64,000 bases of DNA. Source: Oryzias latipes (lineage: Eukaryota > Chordata > Actinopteri > Beloniformes > Adrianichthyidae). Of the stretch, positions 49,601 through 64,000 are shown one piece after another. Location: assembly GCF_002234675.1 (NCBI RefSeq), contig NC_019880.2, positions 14,125,756-14,189,755 on the forward strand, given 5' to 3'. The translations under genes were made by a program, and so were the position numbers. Below the pieces are notes generated by a model. The model saw nothing but the letters and a program-made list of their open reading frames with translations. It had not been told where the DNA came from and searched no databases. Each line of letters begins with the position of its first letter. Position 1 is the stretch's first letter.

Positions 49601-49889
49601 GTTTTTCCCCAGGCAGGATTGTGAAAGGTGATCAGTCAGCAGAGTCAACACACATCCAGCTATGAAACTCAAACCGGCGACATTGAAGTTAGAAAAAACA
49701 GCATCCAGCCTCACATCTTTGCTGCTCATCTGAACGTTCTGCCTGATGATGATGGGACGTACATGTGTGTACACATGTGTGTACACTTATAATGTTATGT
49801 TGGGGGTGTGACGGGGTGTAAGCTTGTGGAAGAGCGTATGAACACATGGGTGACAGGAAGTGGGGCCGGGGTTACTTCCAGCTAACAGT

Positions 49890-50065
49890 CTTGCCCAGAA
49901 CTCAGAGGGGAATTTTTAATTAACTACTGCCGCTCTGCAGAAACTATGTCCCAGTTTTTTTTTGTTTTTTTTTAGCTAAAAATAGCACAATCAAAATTAA
50001 AAGACCACTCGGGACAATTTTAAAACAAGTCAAAATATGATTGGAGTGGGACTTTTAAGCAATAA
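49890..50065 (+). repeat. Partial copy of the long dispersed repeat
   Basis: ACTCAGAGGGGAATTTTTAA, ACTACTGCCGCTCTG and GATTGGAGTGGGACTTTTAA correspond to blocks near 20255-20360 and 24280-24345. Confidence 0.6.
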
Positions 50066-51339
50066 ACAAAGACATGACAAAGTTAATCAAAAAAAATGCA
50101 CAATTTTAAGAGACTTCACATGTAACATTTTGAAGCACTCTCAAAATTCAACACAATGACTTCCTCACTGGGCCAGAAAGTCCTGCAGAACAGCTTCTGC
50201 CTCCAAGTTGCTCCCAGCAGCAGCAGCAGCAGCAGGAAGCAGCACTGTGTGGTGCCTGAGGTGTGGTGACATGATGTGAGCTGACAGGTGGCACCATAGG
50301 TAACAGAGCCCAAAACTCCCATGATGCTCCCCACTGGGACCTTGTCCCACCTCTCTGACCAGCATAATGTGTTCAGCTTTGCCAGTTTGTTTACTGAGGC
50401 TCACAGACTGCATGAAAGTCACTTGGGATGCAGATTTTATTAATGCTGTATACATCTAAAAATAATTTAACATTTCAGATTTTTGAATTTCAAAGAGATT
50501 AAGAAAAGATAAGAGCCAAAACAAAGATTTCTTCTGATTTCTTTAATATTTTCTTTCTTCAAAAGAAATGCACGATTCAACAAAGCTGTTACATACAAAT
50601 GGCCATACAATAGCAAGGTTTTGTTTCACGTTTCAGTGATAAGTGCCATTCATGTCAATTATACACTTGAACATCAGCAATAGTTCAGCAATAAAATAAA
50701 ACATAATCTGTTCGTCCATGTTCAGAGGAAAACGTTCTGCCACAAACTACATACTCTAACGAATTATGTTACCACTTTAGTAACACTACTGTACAAACTT
50801 ACAACAAATAATTAAACAAAAGTTTTGCATAGCGTCATTATAATGTAGACACAGTACTATAAGGCACTTGAAGAATTTAGGCTTTTTTTTTTATTTACCC
50901 TCCAACCTGTCTTTATGCTTCTCTTGCCTTAATATGCAATTTCACAAAAAAACCACACACATTTTTGCTAACCTTCTAAATTCCTTTTTTTTTTCTTTTG
51001 GCATTAAGTCTCAAGTTTAACATTCATACATTGTGCATAAAGAGACAAGCACGTTATCTCAGACCCCACACAACCCACAGTTCTTCCAAAAGACAAAAAC
51101 AAAAAAATGAATAGATTGTGCAATGATCAGGTTATGTGGAGTAAAAGGCAACACACTGTCAAAGACAAGTCCAGAATCTCAAAGTGAACCCGCTCACTTG
51201 TAGCAAGTGACAGGTCCATTTAGACTGTACTAACATAAACAAGTCCAAATCTGGGCTGAGTGTTAGTTTTTGTAGTCGTAGAGTTATCTTAGTTGCAGGA
51301 AGGATGTCTTTTCACGCAGAAGGAGGTAAGGTAGATGCT

Positions 51340-64000
<12,661 letters not shown>

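Larger units (their letters stand above)
44601..51339. other. Gene-free stretch up to the ryr3 stop codon
   Basis: Holds tRNA-like element pieces (46590-46700, 46990-47160), a hairpin (46657-46699), a short partial copy of the long dispersed repeat (49890-50065) and a CAG/AGC microsatellite (50216-50234). The part from about 50500 to 51339 is probably the ryr3 3' UTR, with a possible minus-strand AATAAA at 50890-50895. No aven exon was recognised. Confidence 0.45.

Noticed and set aside
49750..49785. GTGTACACATGTGTGTACAC palindromic tract
   Set aside because: Simple GT/AC microsatellite-like sequence; self-complementarity is trivial.

Overview
The window is vertebrate nuclear DNA, most likely from a ray-finned, probably percomorph, fish. 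The genes have canonical GT-AG introns, the intergenic DNA is AT-rich, and there are several teleost-type repeats: short tRNA-derived SINEs, hAT and Tc1/mariner miniature elements, and an L2/Rex1-like LINE tail. Nothing prokaryotic or viral was seen. Gene identities come from reading the translated exons and recalling the protein families; no database search was possible.

Layout, left to right. (1) 1-5.8 kb: the 5' part of acp7, a purple acid phosphatase, on the minus strand. Five coding exons are visible, and the gene runs off the left edge after a large repeat-filled intron. (2) 7.0-8.8 kb: katnbl1 on the plus strand, complete in nine coding exons and 304 aa, head to head with acp7. (3) 10.6-12.8 kb: a two-exon secreted fibrinogen-related protein of 279 aa whose last four residues are KDEL, an endoplasmic-reticulum retrieval signal. 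(4) 14.5-16.1 kb: chrm5, the muscarinic acetylcholine receptor M5, as one intact coding exon on the minus strand with a splice acceptor just upstream of the start. (5) 16.1-51.3 kb: about 35 kb without a recognisable protein gene, holding repeats, two possible 5' non-coding exons of chrm5, and several strong inverted repeats. (6) 51.3-64.0 kb: the 3' end of ryr3 on the minus strand. Its last 20 coding exons in the window are continuous in frame for 1,111 residues and cover the EF-hand region, the transmembrane pore and the C-terminus. The gene continues off the right edge.

The order katnbl1 - chrm5 - ryr3 matches human 15q14 (KATNBL1 - EMC7 - CHRM5 - AVEN - RYR3), with the relative strands of chrm5 and ryr3 kept for the part visible. 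AVEN, which lies between CHRM5 and RYR3 in mammals, and EMC7 were not found. The genes do not form one pathway. M5 (Gq-coupled) and RyR3 both feed intracellular calcium signalling, but their adjacency is ancestral linkage, not an operon-like arrangement.

The most unusual observations are the KDEL-ended fibrinogen-domain protein, a 60-nt hairpin at 38.7 kb, the apparent absence of aven, and a 26-nt microexon in acp7 that carries a metal-binding motif.
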